From Phytophthora hibernalis (lineage: Eukaryota; Oomycota; Peronosporomycetes; Peronosporales; Peronosporaceae): 64,000 bases of DNA. The stretch spans positions 62,001 to 126,000 of the forward strand of contig JAAKBF010000093.1 in NCBI GenBank assembly GCA_012656075.1, given 5' to 3'. Shown here in pieces: positions 1 through 11,550 of the stretch (position 1 is the first letter of the stretch; the number at the start of each line of letters is the position of its first letter). Under the pieces are notes generated by a model, which saw nothing but the letters and a program-made list of their open reading frames with translations, did no database searches and was not told the DNA's origin. The translations under genes and the position numbers were made by a program.

Positions 1-2
1 CA

Positions 3-884
3 GGATCAGTGGAGACTTTGGTTCCTTCTCAAAACGTATTGGAGGGAGCTTACAAGTCTCTGTCGCGCTTTTTCTTTCTTCAAGAGCACACCCCCAGTGG
101 AGATGATGGTGACAAGAGGTTGAGTGAGTCATCGTCGGCCGCTGCCATTGTTGCTGCAGCACAAAAACTCAAGGAAATTCGCGCAGAGGCCGAAGAAATC
201 CAACCACTCGTTCCTGCAAGCCTGTGGATCTCTCAGTGGGTCGACTACACTTCCAAGTACGGCATAGGCTACATGCTCTCGACCGGTGGATCAGGTGTGT
301 ATTTCAACGACTCTACCAAGATGATCTCATCTGCAGATGGCCGGTCGTTCGAGTACATCGAGCGCCATAGCAGTCAGAACCCAGGACCGGAGCATCGAGT
401 CTGCTACACCCTGGCAAATTATGACCCGTCACTAAAGAAGAAGGTGACGCTACTTAGCCACTTCAAAGGCTATTTAGTAGACGCCCGCGCGGAGAATGAC
501 GAAGCCGAAGCCCTTGAAAACCAACTCGCGCGGTCATTCGTGCTCCCATCTCGTGAAGTTGGCACGGATACTAGTGTGCTTGGCGGCAGTACGAATGACG
601 GATCTACCGAGCCAATGGTGTTTGTCAAGAAGTGGGTCAAGACTCGTCATGCTGTGCTCTTCCAGTTATCCAATGGCACGGTGCAGTTCAACTTCTTCGA
701 CAAGTCGAAGCTCATGTTGTCGTCCAACGCACGTGTAGTGACCTATCTGGATCGCGAGAGGGATCTGACCGTATTCTCATCGTCATCGGCGATCCTCACA
801 CCCGAGCGACCTGATCTAGCCAAACGCTTGCGCTATGCCAAAGACATGCTTCAGCAAATGGTGCGGACACCGGAGTCCAAGTAA
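3..884 (+). CDS. PLK: Polo-like kinase, C-terminal polo-box domain (5' partial)
   Basis: The reading frame is open from the window edge to TAA at 882-884, so the kinase domain lies upstream of the window. Two polo boxes are visible. PB1 starts near residue 73 of the visible part with ISQWVDYTSKYGIGY and continues through FNDSTKMI and YIERH. PB2 starts near residue 204 with FVKKWVKTRHAVLFQLSNG and NFFDKSKLML. The conserved tail ends in AKRLRYAKDMLQQM. In the family the two boxes bind a primed phosphopeptide and target the kinase to centrosomes/basal bodies and kinetochores. The PB1 Trp (ISQW) is kept. The His of the PB2 His-x-Lys pincer is replaced by Lys (DKSK). The 3' end lies only 56 bp from the convergent channel gene. 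Family assignment is secure; the PLK subtype is not determined. Confidence 0.93.
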   Translation, partial: GSVETLVPSQNVLEGAYKSLSRFFFLQEHTPSGDDGDKRLSESSSAAAIVAAAQKLKEIRAEAEEIQPLVPASLWISQWVDYTSKYGIGYMLSTGGSGVYFNDSTKMISSADGRSFEYIERHSSQNPGPEHRVCYTLANYDPSLKKKVTLLSHFKGYLVDARAENDEAEALENQLARSFVLPSREVGTDTSVLGGSTNDGSTEPMVFVKKWVKTRHAVLFQLSNGTVQFNFFDKSKLMLSSNARVVTYLDRERDLTVFSSSSAILTPERPDLAKRLRYAKDMLQQMVRTPESK

Positions 885-939
885 TTCAGTTCGAGCTGCC
901 TGTAGATATACCGCTCCACGCATAATTATAAATTCCTTG

Positions 940-3142
940 TCAATACTTTGGAATGGGTGGTCCTCGGATTCTGTTGGGGAGGACGGACGTTTGGAGTTTT
1001 GTCACGGCAGCAGTGAGCTGCTCCACTTGTGCTTGGAGATCTGCCAGTTGTTGCTGCTGTTGTCGGTTTTGCTGTGCCTGGGCTAATTGCTGGTGCAGTA
1101 TCTCGTCTTTCGACCCCTGTCCTCGACCCGAATTTTTAGGAACTTCGTAGCGAACACCGTCCTCCAAACCACCAACGACGGGGTTTTTCATTGCCACATT
1201 GAGAGCCACAACATCTCGAGCTAGCTCATGAATTGCGATTCGTGAAGGCCCCTGACGCATAGTCCTCAGAACTGGAGGAGGCAGTTCTTGAAAAGTTGAT
1301 TCAGATTCCTCCTGAGGCTCGTCAACAGGCACAACACGACTTTGGTGAAAGGGTGATGCTGGACTCGGTTGGGGAGGAGGCTTGCTCACAATTGATAATT
1401 TCCTCATCTTCTCGGCAACGCCAAGAATAATGTTCTGTCTTCGAGCCGCTCGAGCTCGAGCTCTCATAGAAGTGTCTTCCTCCTGTTGGTCCTTTGCGAC
1501 GATATACCGCCGTTCACGAGTGCTCCTAGTGTTTGCCTTTGGTTTGGACACTGCAAGTAGCTGGAGGAATTTTTCACGGCGAGATTTAGGCGTCAGTGCC
1601 TTCTCTAGGCGCACAATAGCCTTAGCGTGCGACTGGAGTGCTTCCGCTTCAGCTGCATCCCATACTTCGGCGTACGTTGTTGCCATCATGGCGATGAGAA
1701 TGTTGAGCAGTACAACGACTGCACTCAGCAAATGAACGAGTAACAGGAAATTGCTAGTATACCAAGTGTATCCTTTGGCCTGCTTGAAATTGTCGTACGT
1801 GAGCTGACCGTAGAGCATGAGGTACACAGTGATGAAGGCTGTTGTGAAGGTCTCATAGCCGTCTGTTCCGCGCAGCAGCAGGTAAAACGCGCCACTGAAA
1901 CCCAGCAGGAATACGGAGTACAGCAGGAAAACCGATAGATATCCTTCACCATGTGCACCATCATGGCAATCATCAAACCGCTGTCGCGCGACATTTGCAG
2001 GAACTGCAGCAAATTGACCCACAGACACTACGATCAGAGCGAGCACGCTGTTGCGTACTTGCTGCGTCATTTCGGAGAACGCCACAAACTCTAACGGAAT
2101 GGAGCAAATGGTCGCAGCGTAGGTGGCCACACCGATCAATTCCAAAACGACGCAAAGTATCCACGCACGCCCTCCCTCGACACTCATTGCGTTCAACATG
2201 GAGAAGCAAGAAGATGCTCAATAACCACGACAAGAATCGCAGCGCCGCCACCATTTTGTCGACTTTCGAAGCGAGGTGAATCCAGTTGGGGTTCCCCCAC
2301 ACCGTCGGGATAAAGTAGCTCACGACCAGCAGCGTATACGCAGCGAGCTCTCGACGAAACATGGCGTTGGCGAAGCTGTGCCATTTGGTGTGCAAAATCA
2401 TCCTCATGAGTCGATGCGACAGGACCGCGTGGGCCGCAGAGCTCTCCGCCACGAGTGCAAGGGCCGTATCACTGACAGGAACGTTCGGTTCACCGTAGAT
2501 GATCCGCAGATCCGTGTACTTGACTGCTTCGTATCCTTTGTGCGAGTGATTCAACACCGTGGCGAACTCGTCCAAGTAGTCGGTCGCAGCTCCCGGTGCC
2601 TTGTCCAGCAACAAGGCAAAGAACTCGCCGCTGTATCGTCTCGGCCATGTGCCTGGTTGACGCAGCAGCCACCGCACCATTTCTTCATTACCCACCTCCA
2701 CTGCTGCATGAAGCGGCGTCACATCTCCACACGGCAAGTCGGGCGTAGCTCCCGCCTCCAGCAATGCTTGACACACTGTAAATTGTCCTTCTTGTGCTGC
2801 TTCAAGCAGAGGCGTCCATCCGGAGTCGTCCTGCAGGACAAGATCAGGATCGTCAGCTTCGAGTGACACGCACCACTCTACACAACGAACCCGAACGTCT
2901 GGAGGAACACCGGCATCCAATAGATCGCGCACAATCTGCTCCGAGAGCTTCCAGCCCGCTACGACATGCAGCAGCGTCGATCCGTCGTCTTTTCGACGCA
3001 CTAGTGGTGCCTCTCGTGCAGTTTGAGGCTCCACCCTGAAAGACGCAACATACATGGACGTTAGAAGCCCCGAAGCATTAATTCCTGTGGGTAACGTGTA
3101 CGCACAATATCTGAGCCACGAGATCGTCGAAGGCCGCATCAT
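940..3142 (-). CDS. Ankyrin-repeat TRP-like cation channel (one frame break)
   Basis: The N-terminal half has three recognisable ankyrin repeats (DDGSTLLHVVAG, DDSGWTPLLEAAQEG, GDVTPLHAAVEVGNEEM). A TRP-like transmembrane block of about six hydrophobic segments follows. The putative pore loop is TAFITVYLMLYGQLTYDNF, and the last helix contains VVVLLNILIAMMATTY, a typical TRP S6. The C-terminus is Gln-rich and probably coiled coil (NRQQQQQLADLQAQVEQL). Together this suggests a ligand- or stress-gated cation channel of plasma or organellar membrane. The start ATG at 3142 is preceded directly by an in-frame TAG, although a possible splice acceptor (tttcag) lies shortly inside the ORF, so an upstream first exon is not excluded. 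The frame changes by one base near 2195-2205, inside the second transmembrane helix, with no credible intron there; sequencing error or mutation. TRPA/TRPV-like subtype cannot be decided. Confidence 0.82.
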
Positions 3143-3434
3143 CTAATAAGCTCCACACCACGATGGTCATTAATGTGGCGGAGTCCGCCCCAGGATCGCG
3201 TCTCTTCGAGGCTCTACTACGTGACAAAGTGCGGCGACCGCTGAAGTTTTTCGCGTAATTGCGTCCTGGCTTTAGCGCGTTACCAACTGCAACCCCTGTT
3301 ACTTAAAGGCGTTCCATTTGTCTCACAGGTTCTTTATACACCATTAACTACAGAAATCTCAAATCTAATCATATCGATATCGACAATGTATATGGTATCG
3401 CAGGTCCAGTCGTGTCTCTCGTCGCGTCTCGAAA
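3143..3434. other. Divergent intergenic region
   Basis: About 290 bp between the divergently transcribed channel and ankyrin genes. It must hold both promoters. I see no coding potential and no clear initiator match. Confidence 0.5.
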
Positions 3435-4370
3435 ATGCGAACCGTTTTCCGTCGAAGCAGCCATTCCTTGGATGAATTTGTAACGGTCGGCCATGGTTCA
3501 ACACTGGTTGTGCTCATTCCTCCATCTGCACGCAAAGGCCACAGCTTCTTTATGACCTTAGACATTTCTCCAGTCGTGGAGGTTGTATGCAACCGCTTCG
3601 ACGCGGCCAACGACCTGGTGCTGGAGCACGTGAACTCGTTCCTGGATCTGTCACCCAAGTGGTCGCTCATGCGGGCGGCCCTGGCCGGCCACTTGCATCT
3701 GGTGCAGCGTCTGAGTCGCCGCAACCCGAACAAGTTCCAGCGCTGCTGCCAGGAGGCCATGGACTCGGCGGCCGAGTTTGGCCATCTGCAGGTGGTGCAC
3801 TGGCTGCACTACAACCGGAAAGAAGGCTGCACCACGGACGCCATGGACATGGCGGCCAGCAACGGCCACTTGGACATCGTACAGTGGCTGCACGACAATA
3901 GGACGGAAGGCTGCACGGCCAACGCCATGGACTTTGCGGCCCAGCACGGCCACTTGCAGGTGGTCCAATGGCTGCACTCCAACAGGAAGGAGGGGGCCAC
4001 GCACTACGCTATCGACAACGCGGCCACCTGCGGCCACTTGGAAGTGATCCGATGGCTGCACGCACATCGAGACGATGGCTGCTCCCAGTCGGCCGTCGTC
4101 AATGCTATCAGTGCAGGCCACGCAGATGTGGCCAGATGGCTCGTGGCCAACCGCAGCGCCGACTGCGTGGGCAAGTTGGGTTTCGTCGAGTACCTGTCCA
4201 GGAGGGGATTCTGGGACGTCGCGGCGCTGACCACCAAGTACCCGTTCCTGCAGGAGCTTGTGGACGTCGACATGTTCATGGATGAGGAGGAGGACCAAGT
4301 ACTTGTACGGGAAATGGAGGAACTCGAATTCCTCCGATTGTGGAATACAGGCTTGAACCTGCACCAGTAG
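3435..4370 (+). CDS. Ankyrin-repeat protein of the oomycete HLxVVQWLH type
   Basis: This uninterrupted 311-residue protein starts at ATG 3435. From about residue 80 it consists of repeats with the signature GHL(Q/D/E)VVxWLHxNRxEGC followed by xxAMDxAAxx. At least five repeats are visible (LHYNRKEGCTTDAMDMAAS, LHDNRTEGCTANAMDFAAQ, LHSNRKEGATHYAIDNAAT and others). This is the ankyrin variant greatly expanded in Phytophthora and relatives. The C-terminal 60 residues are acidic (FMDEEEDQVLVREMEELEF) and not repetitive. No signal peptide or transmembrane segment is seen, so it is probably an intracellular interaction scaffold. Its partner is unknown. It is one of the few larger genes in the window with no frame break. 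Confidence 0.9.
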   Translation: MRTVFRRSSHSLDEFVTVGHGSTLVVLIPPSARKGHSFFMTLDISPVVEVVCNRFDAANDLVLEHVNSFLDLSPKWSLMRAALAGHLHLVQRLSRRNPNKFQRCCQEAMDSAAEFGHLQVVHWLHYNRKEGCTTDAMDMAASNGHLDIVQWLHDNRTEGCTANAMDFAAQHGHLQVVQWLHSNRKEGATHYAIDNAATCGHLEVIRWLHAHRDDGCSQSAVVNAISAGHADVARWLVANRSADCVGKLGFVEYLSRRGFWDVAALTTKYPFLQELVDVDMFMDEEEDQVLVREMEELEFLRLWNTGLNLHQ

Positions 4371-4526
4371 CTAACGTATTCACTGACACTAGAGATAAAA
4401 TCATACAACGAGATCCATCACCCATTTTCTTGGTTTCCTTCTCGGCCAAGTTGTGTAACCTGATTAATACCATGTGGCCCTCGATCTTTTGGCGAAACGT
4501 CGTTGAGTTGGCTATCAATTGTGTCA

Positions 4527-7189
4527 ATGCGTTGGCAGGTTCTCCTCTTGTTTGCATGTTTCTTCCAAGTTACGTCGTGTTGGCGACAATGGACGTGGGG
4601 CGTCAACGATTCTAGTCCCACAGCAAGAAGAGGGCACTCACTGGTGACGTACGGCAATCAACTGGTAGTTTTCGGGGCCGGACGGAAGACACCACTCGAA
4701 CACACGTGCCTAAAACCTACGAGATCACTCGCGTGAATGGATCGCTCGAGTTTTTATCGTACGAAGACAAAATCGCGTACGATTCCGAGTCAACGGAAGT
4801 GCCGGTTGCTGTTTTCTTCAATGACGTCTGGAGCTACAACATAAGTGAGACTTTGGTCTATGTGTATATTTTGACAAGTGTTGCGTCTGACAAGATTTGG
4901 TGTTTTTGGCAACGGTTTGGTGGTAGATTGCACCAGGTTCGCTGACAATGGCTGCGTTAACAGTTCATGGGAAGTTCTGGACGAAGGGGCAGAGTGGGGA
5001 GGCTGTAAGATGGTTCTTGGTGCAAAAGTGTGTACGCATCCGTCTGAACGGTGGATGCACAGTGCCGAAGTGTTTACTGACAAGACGATGGTCATTTATG
5101 GAGGGTTCGGGCCCATGTGCGGTGACTACTGCGACGACTTGTGGCTGTACGATTTCTCGGATGGATCGTGGACCGAAATGATCGAGCTGGGGAGTACCAG
5201 ACATGGCCCTGGAAAACGATTCAAGTTTTCTAGTGTCGTTTTGAATGATATGTTGTACGTCTTTGGTGGATTTCGACTGTGGCATGGATTTGCTCATGCG
5301 AACAGCGAGGAAAACGACTGGAGCGAAGTCCACCAATACCCTCTTGGAGGCTACCTCAACGATCTCTGGGTCTATGACAAAGTCGAAAATGTGTGGAACA
5401 ACATTACCGAGAAAGTTGAATGCCCCACAGATTCTAAGCTTCTTGCTGACTCACTGCTCAACGGGATCGAGGTGGAGTGTGTGGTGACGTGGCCCCCAGC
5501 ACGTGCTGGCCACACGTCTGTCGTTTTTGATAATGCCATCTTCATTCATGGAGGATATCGTACGTTTTTCCCGTTTCCGACAACATCAAGTGCTGGTGCT
5601 GGGCGAGGAACACTCGGGACTCGCAACGTAGGCTTCACACCATACCCTACGCACCCGTATTATCTGAGTGACTTGTGGAAATTCAACATCAGCACAGGGG
5701 TTTGGACACGGGTTGTGGTGGACAGCGACGCGATTCCAGAACCAAGAATGGATCACAGTCTCATTGTTGCGAACGATGTTTTCGTGTTGTTTGGGGGATA
5801 CATTTCCAATTATTACTACGACGACACCTGGCAATACAACGCAAGTACGTTCACAAACAGTTTGCGCTGCTGTTCGGAAAAACTATCCTAACGAGACTGA
5901 TGTGTGTGTGGCTTTACTAGGTGCTAATCGCTGGGTAAAGCAAGATGCGTTCGTGTACCCAATCTACCCAGCATCATGCACAGACGATCTAGAAGCTCGA
6001 AAACTACCGCACAGCGGAAACTACGCCACTTATGTTCCTGTTTCCAATTTGTCTGATAATCCATTGAACTACTACTTTATCGCGAAAACGCACTACGGCA
6101 CAACAACGGTATAAGCTTACGTGGATAAAATCTTCGATCCTGGGTAGCTTACGTTATTTATTGCCTACAGTTTTCCGTACTCGCAGAGCCGACTCGAGGA
6201 ACCACTCAAGAGCGGGTTTTAGTAGAGCAAGCGAGACGTCAAGCACTGGGATGGGATGGCTGCCGAGATCGTCACGATGGACGAGAGGATCTACCATCTG
6301 AGCTACAATGGGAGCACCCATCGCAACGTTCCGGTCATATGAGCGTGTATCACGAGGGATTCGAGAAAGTGTTCATCTTCGGTGGCTACGGCTACGAGCG
6401 CGAAGAAAAATATCATGACTCGGAGACTTTTGCCGCCGCTTCTCTCGGAGATTTGTGGCAGTACGATCTGAACAATTGCATCAAGAACTGTTCACTGCAC
6501 GGGACGTGTCTAGCGGGGAATTGCCGTTGTGACGATGGGTACTACGGCGATGGTTGCTCAAACTCAAGTTGTCCAGGGTCGTACTGCGTGTACGACGACC
6601 CTCATCAGACTCAAGTGTGCAACCACTGCTGCTTTTCTGGTTTCGAGCACACAAACAACGATTCATACGTGGAGAACGTGCAAAAGTTCCCATGTGCTCC
6701 TGACAACGTGCACTATTCGAACGGAGTTTGCGATGGTTTTGGCAAGTGCATTTGCAAGCCTCCTTTCATCGGAGACGACTGCTCCATCCGGGATTGCGGC
6801 TACAACTGTTCCGGTCACGGCTACTGCTCGGTGGAATTCCCAAACTCTCGATGCATGTGCGACGAAGGCTGGTACGGCAAGTACTGCGACTCACGTACGT
6901 ACCCTTTTCATCATGTTCCACTCGATGTACTAACCCGAAAGCTTTCATTGCAGAAATGTGCCTCAACAATTGCTCGTATCCGAATGGTGAGTGTGTGAAC
7001 GGGAGTTGCTACTGTTCCATGATCTACGAGCCGTACAACAACACACTCGAGTATTTCCCGTTCATGGGTGACGACTGCTCTTTCCTGATCCCTTTCGCCG
7101 GAGCAGTACAAGTTCCTACCATTTCAGTGGTCATGACCATATTCGTAGCAACGATTTTGACTGTAGCACTCAACGTCGGAGACGACTGA
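4527..7189 (+). CDS. Secreted/surface kelch-repeat and EGF-like protein, five exons
   Basis: The start ATG (4527) opens a signal peptide (MRWQVLLLFACFFQVTSCW). Kelch blades follow (HSLVTYGNQLVVFG, VIYGGFGPMCGDYCDDLWLYD, YVFGGF, HTSVVFDNAIFIHGGY, SLIVANDVFVLFGGY), then Cys-rich EGF-like modules (CSLHGTCLAGNCRCDDGYYG, CSGHGYC, CSYPNGECVNGSCYC). A single hydrophobic helix lies next to the C-terminus (VVMTIFVATILTVAL). GT-AG introns that keep phase are 4845-4926, 5845-5920, 6109-6170 and 6895-6953. The first exon has a one-base frame break in a G run near 4670-4680: the kelch VVFGG motif is restored only by changing frame. The architecture resembles attractin/MEGF8-like or tenascin-like adhesion proteins, so extracellular carbohydrate or protein binding is inferred. 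Exact orthology is unknown. Confidence 0.85.
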
Positions 7190-7387
7190 GCTCAATGAAC
7201 TATCAACCAATTCACCATTGACGTTAAATGAGCGTGTCACGCAGGACACGTCGAGCCAATTCGTCGTTTCACGAAAGCGACTCGTCGCAACGGACCCAAC
7301 GTCCGCGATCCCATTGCGGCCGCTCGTTGTTGAGGGGGTTCTAGGATAGCAAAAGGCTTTGCGGTGTGACCTTGGATTGACGTCCGA

Positions 7388-10217
7388 ATGGCAGGTTACG
7401 GAGGCGGCTACGGCCAGTCGAGACATGGACTCATGGTCGAAGAAGACGGTGAGGAAGATCTGTACGAGGGTTTCAACTTCAGCATCGACCTCGCACCTCC
7501 GCAGACAGCATCGACCAATAACTACATGGCGTCGTCGTACGGAGCTCCAGCATCAAGAGGGGCTACAATCCACCAGGAACGGCTTTCAGGTACGACCATT
7601 TTGGATATCTATGAATTTCAAGGTCTGACAAGATCGTTTGGTGTTCAAGAGCACCTCCTTCACAAATGGGGCGACAGGTTCCTGGCTCTCGGATGGGTAC
7701 AGCGCAGCAACCAGCAGGAGAAGCTCGACCAATGACTTCAGTGTCTGGAGCAGGCTTTTCGGTGAGGATATACTTTTTCGATTGGTCTTGAACTGGTAAA
7801 CTTAGTTTGAGGTTATTTTGTTGTTGTTGTAGTCGAATCCTCGAACGGCTGCAGGTCAAAGGATGTTTGATCCCATGGGTGAAGCTCGAAAAGGTGGTGC
7901 CGCTCCTGCATTAGTGGAAAAGACGGAAAATTCACCGAAGGAGGTGGCGAAGGAGTTGGAACGGACCGTGAATTCACTCATTGAACAATCTGCCGAGTTG
8001 ATTTCGAAGGAGCAGTACGAAGAAGCTCTCCATTTGGCGAAGGATGCTGGACGCAAAGAGCGAGCGTTCAACAAGCACTGTGAGCTGAATGGATTGGCGG
8101 ACTTGCTCAACATCGACCTGACCTACGCTGTATTTTTCAACCTTGCCAATGCGTATCACCTGAACGGGCTTTGGAAAGAGGCAATTCAGTCTTACACACC
8201 GATTGTCAAGAACAAACAGTACGCTCAAGGCGGCCGGTTGCGTGTCAACATGGGTAACATCTACTTTGAGCAGCAGCAGTTTCCTACGGCGATCCGAATG
8301 TACCGCATGGCGCTAGACCAGATCCCGAACACGAGCAAGGAGGTGCGGTACAAAATCAAGCGGAATATTGGCGCTGCACAGATCAAACTCGGACACTACC
8401 AGGATGCGTCTGCCACGTTTGAGGATATCATGGAAGGCAACGCAGACTTTCAGTCGGGCTTCAATCTCATAATTTGCTACTACGCCATTGGGGAGCATGA
8501 TAAAATGCGGCGAGGCTTCACGAACCTTATTACTATCCCGATGGAAGGAATGTCTGAGGAGGAAGAGGAGGAGTCTGGGTTGTCCAATGAGTCTAAGAAC
8601 GGTGACGACGACCACACGTCGTCAAAGGAACATCTCCATTCACTCAAAGCCGATGGACTTAAAGCTGAAATCCGAGCCAGGAGGAAAAAGGCCATGGAGT
8701 ACATTGTGGTTGCTGCGAAGTTGTGCGCTCCAGCATTGGACAAGAAGGACTGGTTAGCAGGGTTTACGTGGGTTATCGACGCGCTGAAACAGGAAAATCA
8801 CGAAAGTTTGGCGAGTGAGATGGAGATTTGCAAGGCGCACTGGTTCCTGAAAGAGAAAGAGTTTGATAAGGCCATTGAGGTTCTAAAAGCTTTTGAAAAG
8901 AAGGATCCCGCACACAAGGCTATGGCAGCTACAAACCTCAGTTACCTCTACTTTGTGGAAGGTGACACAGCTCAGGCAGACAAATATGCTTCGTTGGCTG
9001 TACGACACCAGCGATACAATGCGAAGGCTCTTGTCAACAAGGGCAATTGTCTCTACGTCAAAAATGAATGTGAGCGAGCCAAAGAACTCTTCCTCGAAGC
9101 AATCGGTGTCGAAGCAGATTGCATTGAGGCCATCTACAACCTTGGCCTGGTGAATATCAAGATGGGGGTACTGAATGAGGCACTGCAAGCTTTTGAGAAA
9201 CTACACAGCATTGTTCCAACAAATGCCGAAGTTCTCTACCAGATCGCCAATCTCCACGACATCATGGGCAACTATCGGCAAGCAGCCAAATGGTTCAACA
9301 TCCTTTTATCCTGCTTCGGTGGAAACAATAAGCGGGACCGCAATTCTAAGAACGTTGCAGATCCAGGCGTCTTAGCTCGAATCGGCCAAATCTTCAACAA
9401 AGATGACGACGAGACTCAAGCTTTCCACTACCATCTCGAGTCGTATCGGCATTTTCCCATTAACTTGGATGTTATCTCGTGGCTAGGAGTATGGTACGTC
9501 AAGAGCGAGCTGTACGAGAAGGCGATCCAGTTTTTCGAGCGCGCAAGCCAAATCCAACCAAACGAAGTCAAGTGGCGCCTCATGGTCACAAGCTGCTATC
9601 GGCGGATGGGTGCTTACCAGAAGGCCATGGTGCTGTATGAGCAGATTCACCAAGATTACCCTGAGAACTTAGAGTGTTTGAGGTATCTCGTGGCAATTTG
9701 CAAAGACCTTGGACAGCGCTGCGATGGCTTCCAGGCAAAGCTGGCCAAACTGGAGCGCGACACTGCCGTGAATACCAAAATGCCACCACCGCAGCAGCAG
9801 CAAGCTCCGTCAGTAGGAAATGGCCACTCATCGCGGAACTCGAACGCTGATGACAACGATGAACCACGTGCACCTTTATCCTACCAACGACAACCTCAAG
9901 AAACGCAGTTCCAACGGCAGGACAGTGGTCGAGGGTCATCACTGTATGGCAATGGAACCGGTGCCCCCGAGTCACGAACACGCGATAGCGAGGACCATGA
10001 ACGCAGTGAGTATATTGCACCACCACAAATGCAAACTGTGGCTCCAACGACGGCAAGAGCTCCGCAGCCACAGAAGACGGCACGAGCAAGCAAACACGAA
10101 GGTAAGATTGAGCTTCTTGCTCACATTTTATGCTTTCAGGGAATAACCATTGTGATATTTCTTACAGACACGGACGATTGGGGTGACGCGGATGTAGGGA
10201 ACCTTTTAGGAGACTAG
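7388..10217 (+). CDS. IFT88: Intraflagellar transport protein IFT88 (TPR protein)
   Basis: IFT88/Polaris is a core IFT-B subunit needed for flagellum assembly. The N-terminus (EEDLYEGFNF) and the segment SNPRTAAGQRMFDPMG match the family. From 7863 on, the TPR array is almost continuous: LDLTYAVFFNLANAY-type helices, GRLRVNMGNIYFEQQQFPTAI, FYRMALDQIP-like YRMALDQIPNTSKE, AATNLSYLYFVEGD, YNAKALVNKGNCLY, ASQIQPNEVKWRLMVTSCYR. The tail is low-complexity and ends acidic (DDWGDADVGNLLGD), as in other IFT88. Exons are 7388-7589, 7652-7761 and 7833 onward, with phase-compatible GT-AG introns. A further small intron, about 10102-10167, would join KHE directly to DTDDWG, though the frame also runs straight through. 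Zoospore-stage expression is expected but not visible in the sequence. Confidence 0.95.
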
Positions 10218-10360
10218 GGTGGTGAAAACATGAATTGTTTCGTGTTAGGAAAAGATCGTCAGCCGTAATGGCAAACACGGTTCATCCGAATTGAATTTCG
10301 AGCTCAGCATCTAACAAAAATGCAAGCACCCGTGTAATCCGAGATGCTGAGTGTAGACAC

Positions 10361-10711
10361 TTAGAGCGAGCGGCTCATCCTGTTAGCGCCAACATTCTTG
10401 GTCATGAAGCTCGAGCGGTTGATTTGGTGGTTTTGGTACACTATGATAATGTTGTGGTCTTCCTCCTCTTCGGGAATGTCATCTTCGTGAAGTCCTTCCT
10501 CCAGCAGTCGATCCAGCTCTGCACTCACGCGTCTCAAGTCAATTCCGTCGTCCTGGTCGGATTCATCAAATTCATACTCGGCAGGTTGCGTGATGACGGC
10601 GGCTGGATCCGCCAGTGATGGTGTGTTTGGTGGCGGAAATGGTAGCGAATATCTAGGCATATTAGCCATCGGAGCGTTGGAGTTCGGACGCGAAAAAGCG
10701 TATGCAAGCAT
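10361..10711 (-). CDS. Small acidic, largely disordered hypothetical protein
   Basis: This is a 116-residue frame from ATG 10711. The first half is Pro/Asn-rich (MPRYSLPFPPPNTPSLADP). A strongly acidic stretch follows (YEFDESDQDDGIDLRRVSAE, LHEDDIPEEEEDHN), then a basic tail (NRSSFMTKNVGANRMSRSL). The frame is open further upstream to 11101, but that part is A+T-rich and compositionally unlike coding DNA, so I prefer the downstream ATG. The gene is convergent with IFT88, about 145 bp apart. I do not recognise the family. The middle LRRVSAELDRLLEEGL segment could be a short amphipathic helix for protein binding. It may be a genuine small gene; function unknown. Confidence 0.5.
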   Translation of the reverse strand: MLAYAFSRPNSNAPMANMPRYSLPFPPPNTPSLADPAAVITQPAEYEFDESDQDDGIDLRRVSAELDRLLEEGLHEDDIPEEEEDHNIIIVYQNHQINRSSFMTKNVGANRMSRSL

Positions 10712-11403
10712 TTTGGTGGTAGGAAATCTTGGATGGCGGTTGACCTGAGTCTTGAGTAGAAAATTCGGAAATGGATCGAGGAAAGGATCGCGAGATAAAT
10801 GTAGCCCCAACACCGAATCAACGTGAAAGCCTGATTGACTGTGACTACTGAAGCCTCGATAGTCAAAATATATGACAACATATCTGTCAATCAACATGCA
10901 CGAAAAAGTGATTGATTGATCTAAATGGTTGTTGATATCAAGACTCTTTTTAGATGTTTCTTGCAAAGTAAAACTGAAAACTCCTGGATTAGGATTGAAG
11001 TAGAAGCTTAACAACCCTTCTGATCGACAATTTGACAATAATCCGACGCAGATTCTTGTGGTGGATGCTGACGTACACGCGTTTTGAATACAAAGCTTCA
11101 AGAGTTATTATTCGCGACGCCATTTTGCATGCGCCTGCTAGTGTCCGCAGCTGGGTCGAGACGAACATCAGCGTTACAATGATGGGTGGGTGGTGTTGCT
11201 GAACCGTACCAAGAGGATGTGAGGATGACTAATTAACAACAAACGAGACGAAGCTTTATAAATTAAAGTAGTTACCACTAATATACGCTCTCCGACTCGC
11301 GCCTGCTATTGCTTCTTCATCACTTCAAGATACATGTACTGAACGAACTGGATCACCCAGTCTGGTATTTTCACAAATTCGAGATCATGTTTCTCGCTAG
11401 TCC

Positions 11404-11454
11404 ACGAGATCGAGCACAATGTTCAGCAGCTCTGAAAATTGTGCTCGATCTCGT
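11404..11454. repeat. Perfect 17-bp inverted repeat, 17-nt loop
   Basis: Left arm 11404-11420 (acgagatcgagcacaat) is exactly complementary to 11438-11454 across a 17-nt spacer. It could form a stable hairpin in DNA or RNA. It may be a MITE remnant or a structured transcript; no flanking target-site duplication was identified. Confidence 0.85.
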
Positions 11455-11525
11455 TGACAGCTTGTGAGCGTATTGAACACACCAGACCGACATTGTCAGC
11501 TTTGGCACCTTGTGTTGCCTACCGC

Positions 11526-11550
11526 TCGAAGTTTGACTGTCAAACTTCGA
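11526..11550. repeat. Perfect 12-bp palindrome with one central base
   Basis: Arms tcgaagtttgac (11526-11537) and gtcaaacttcga (11539-11550) flank a single T. It lies 70 bp from the larger hairpin and shares the TTCGAAGT-like core seen at other sites in this region. Confidence 0.85.
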
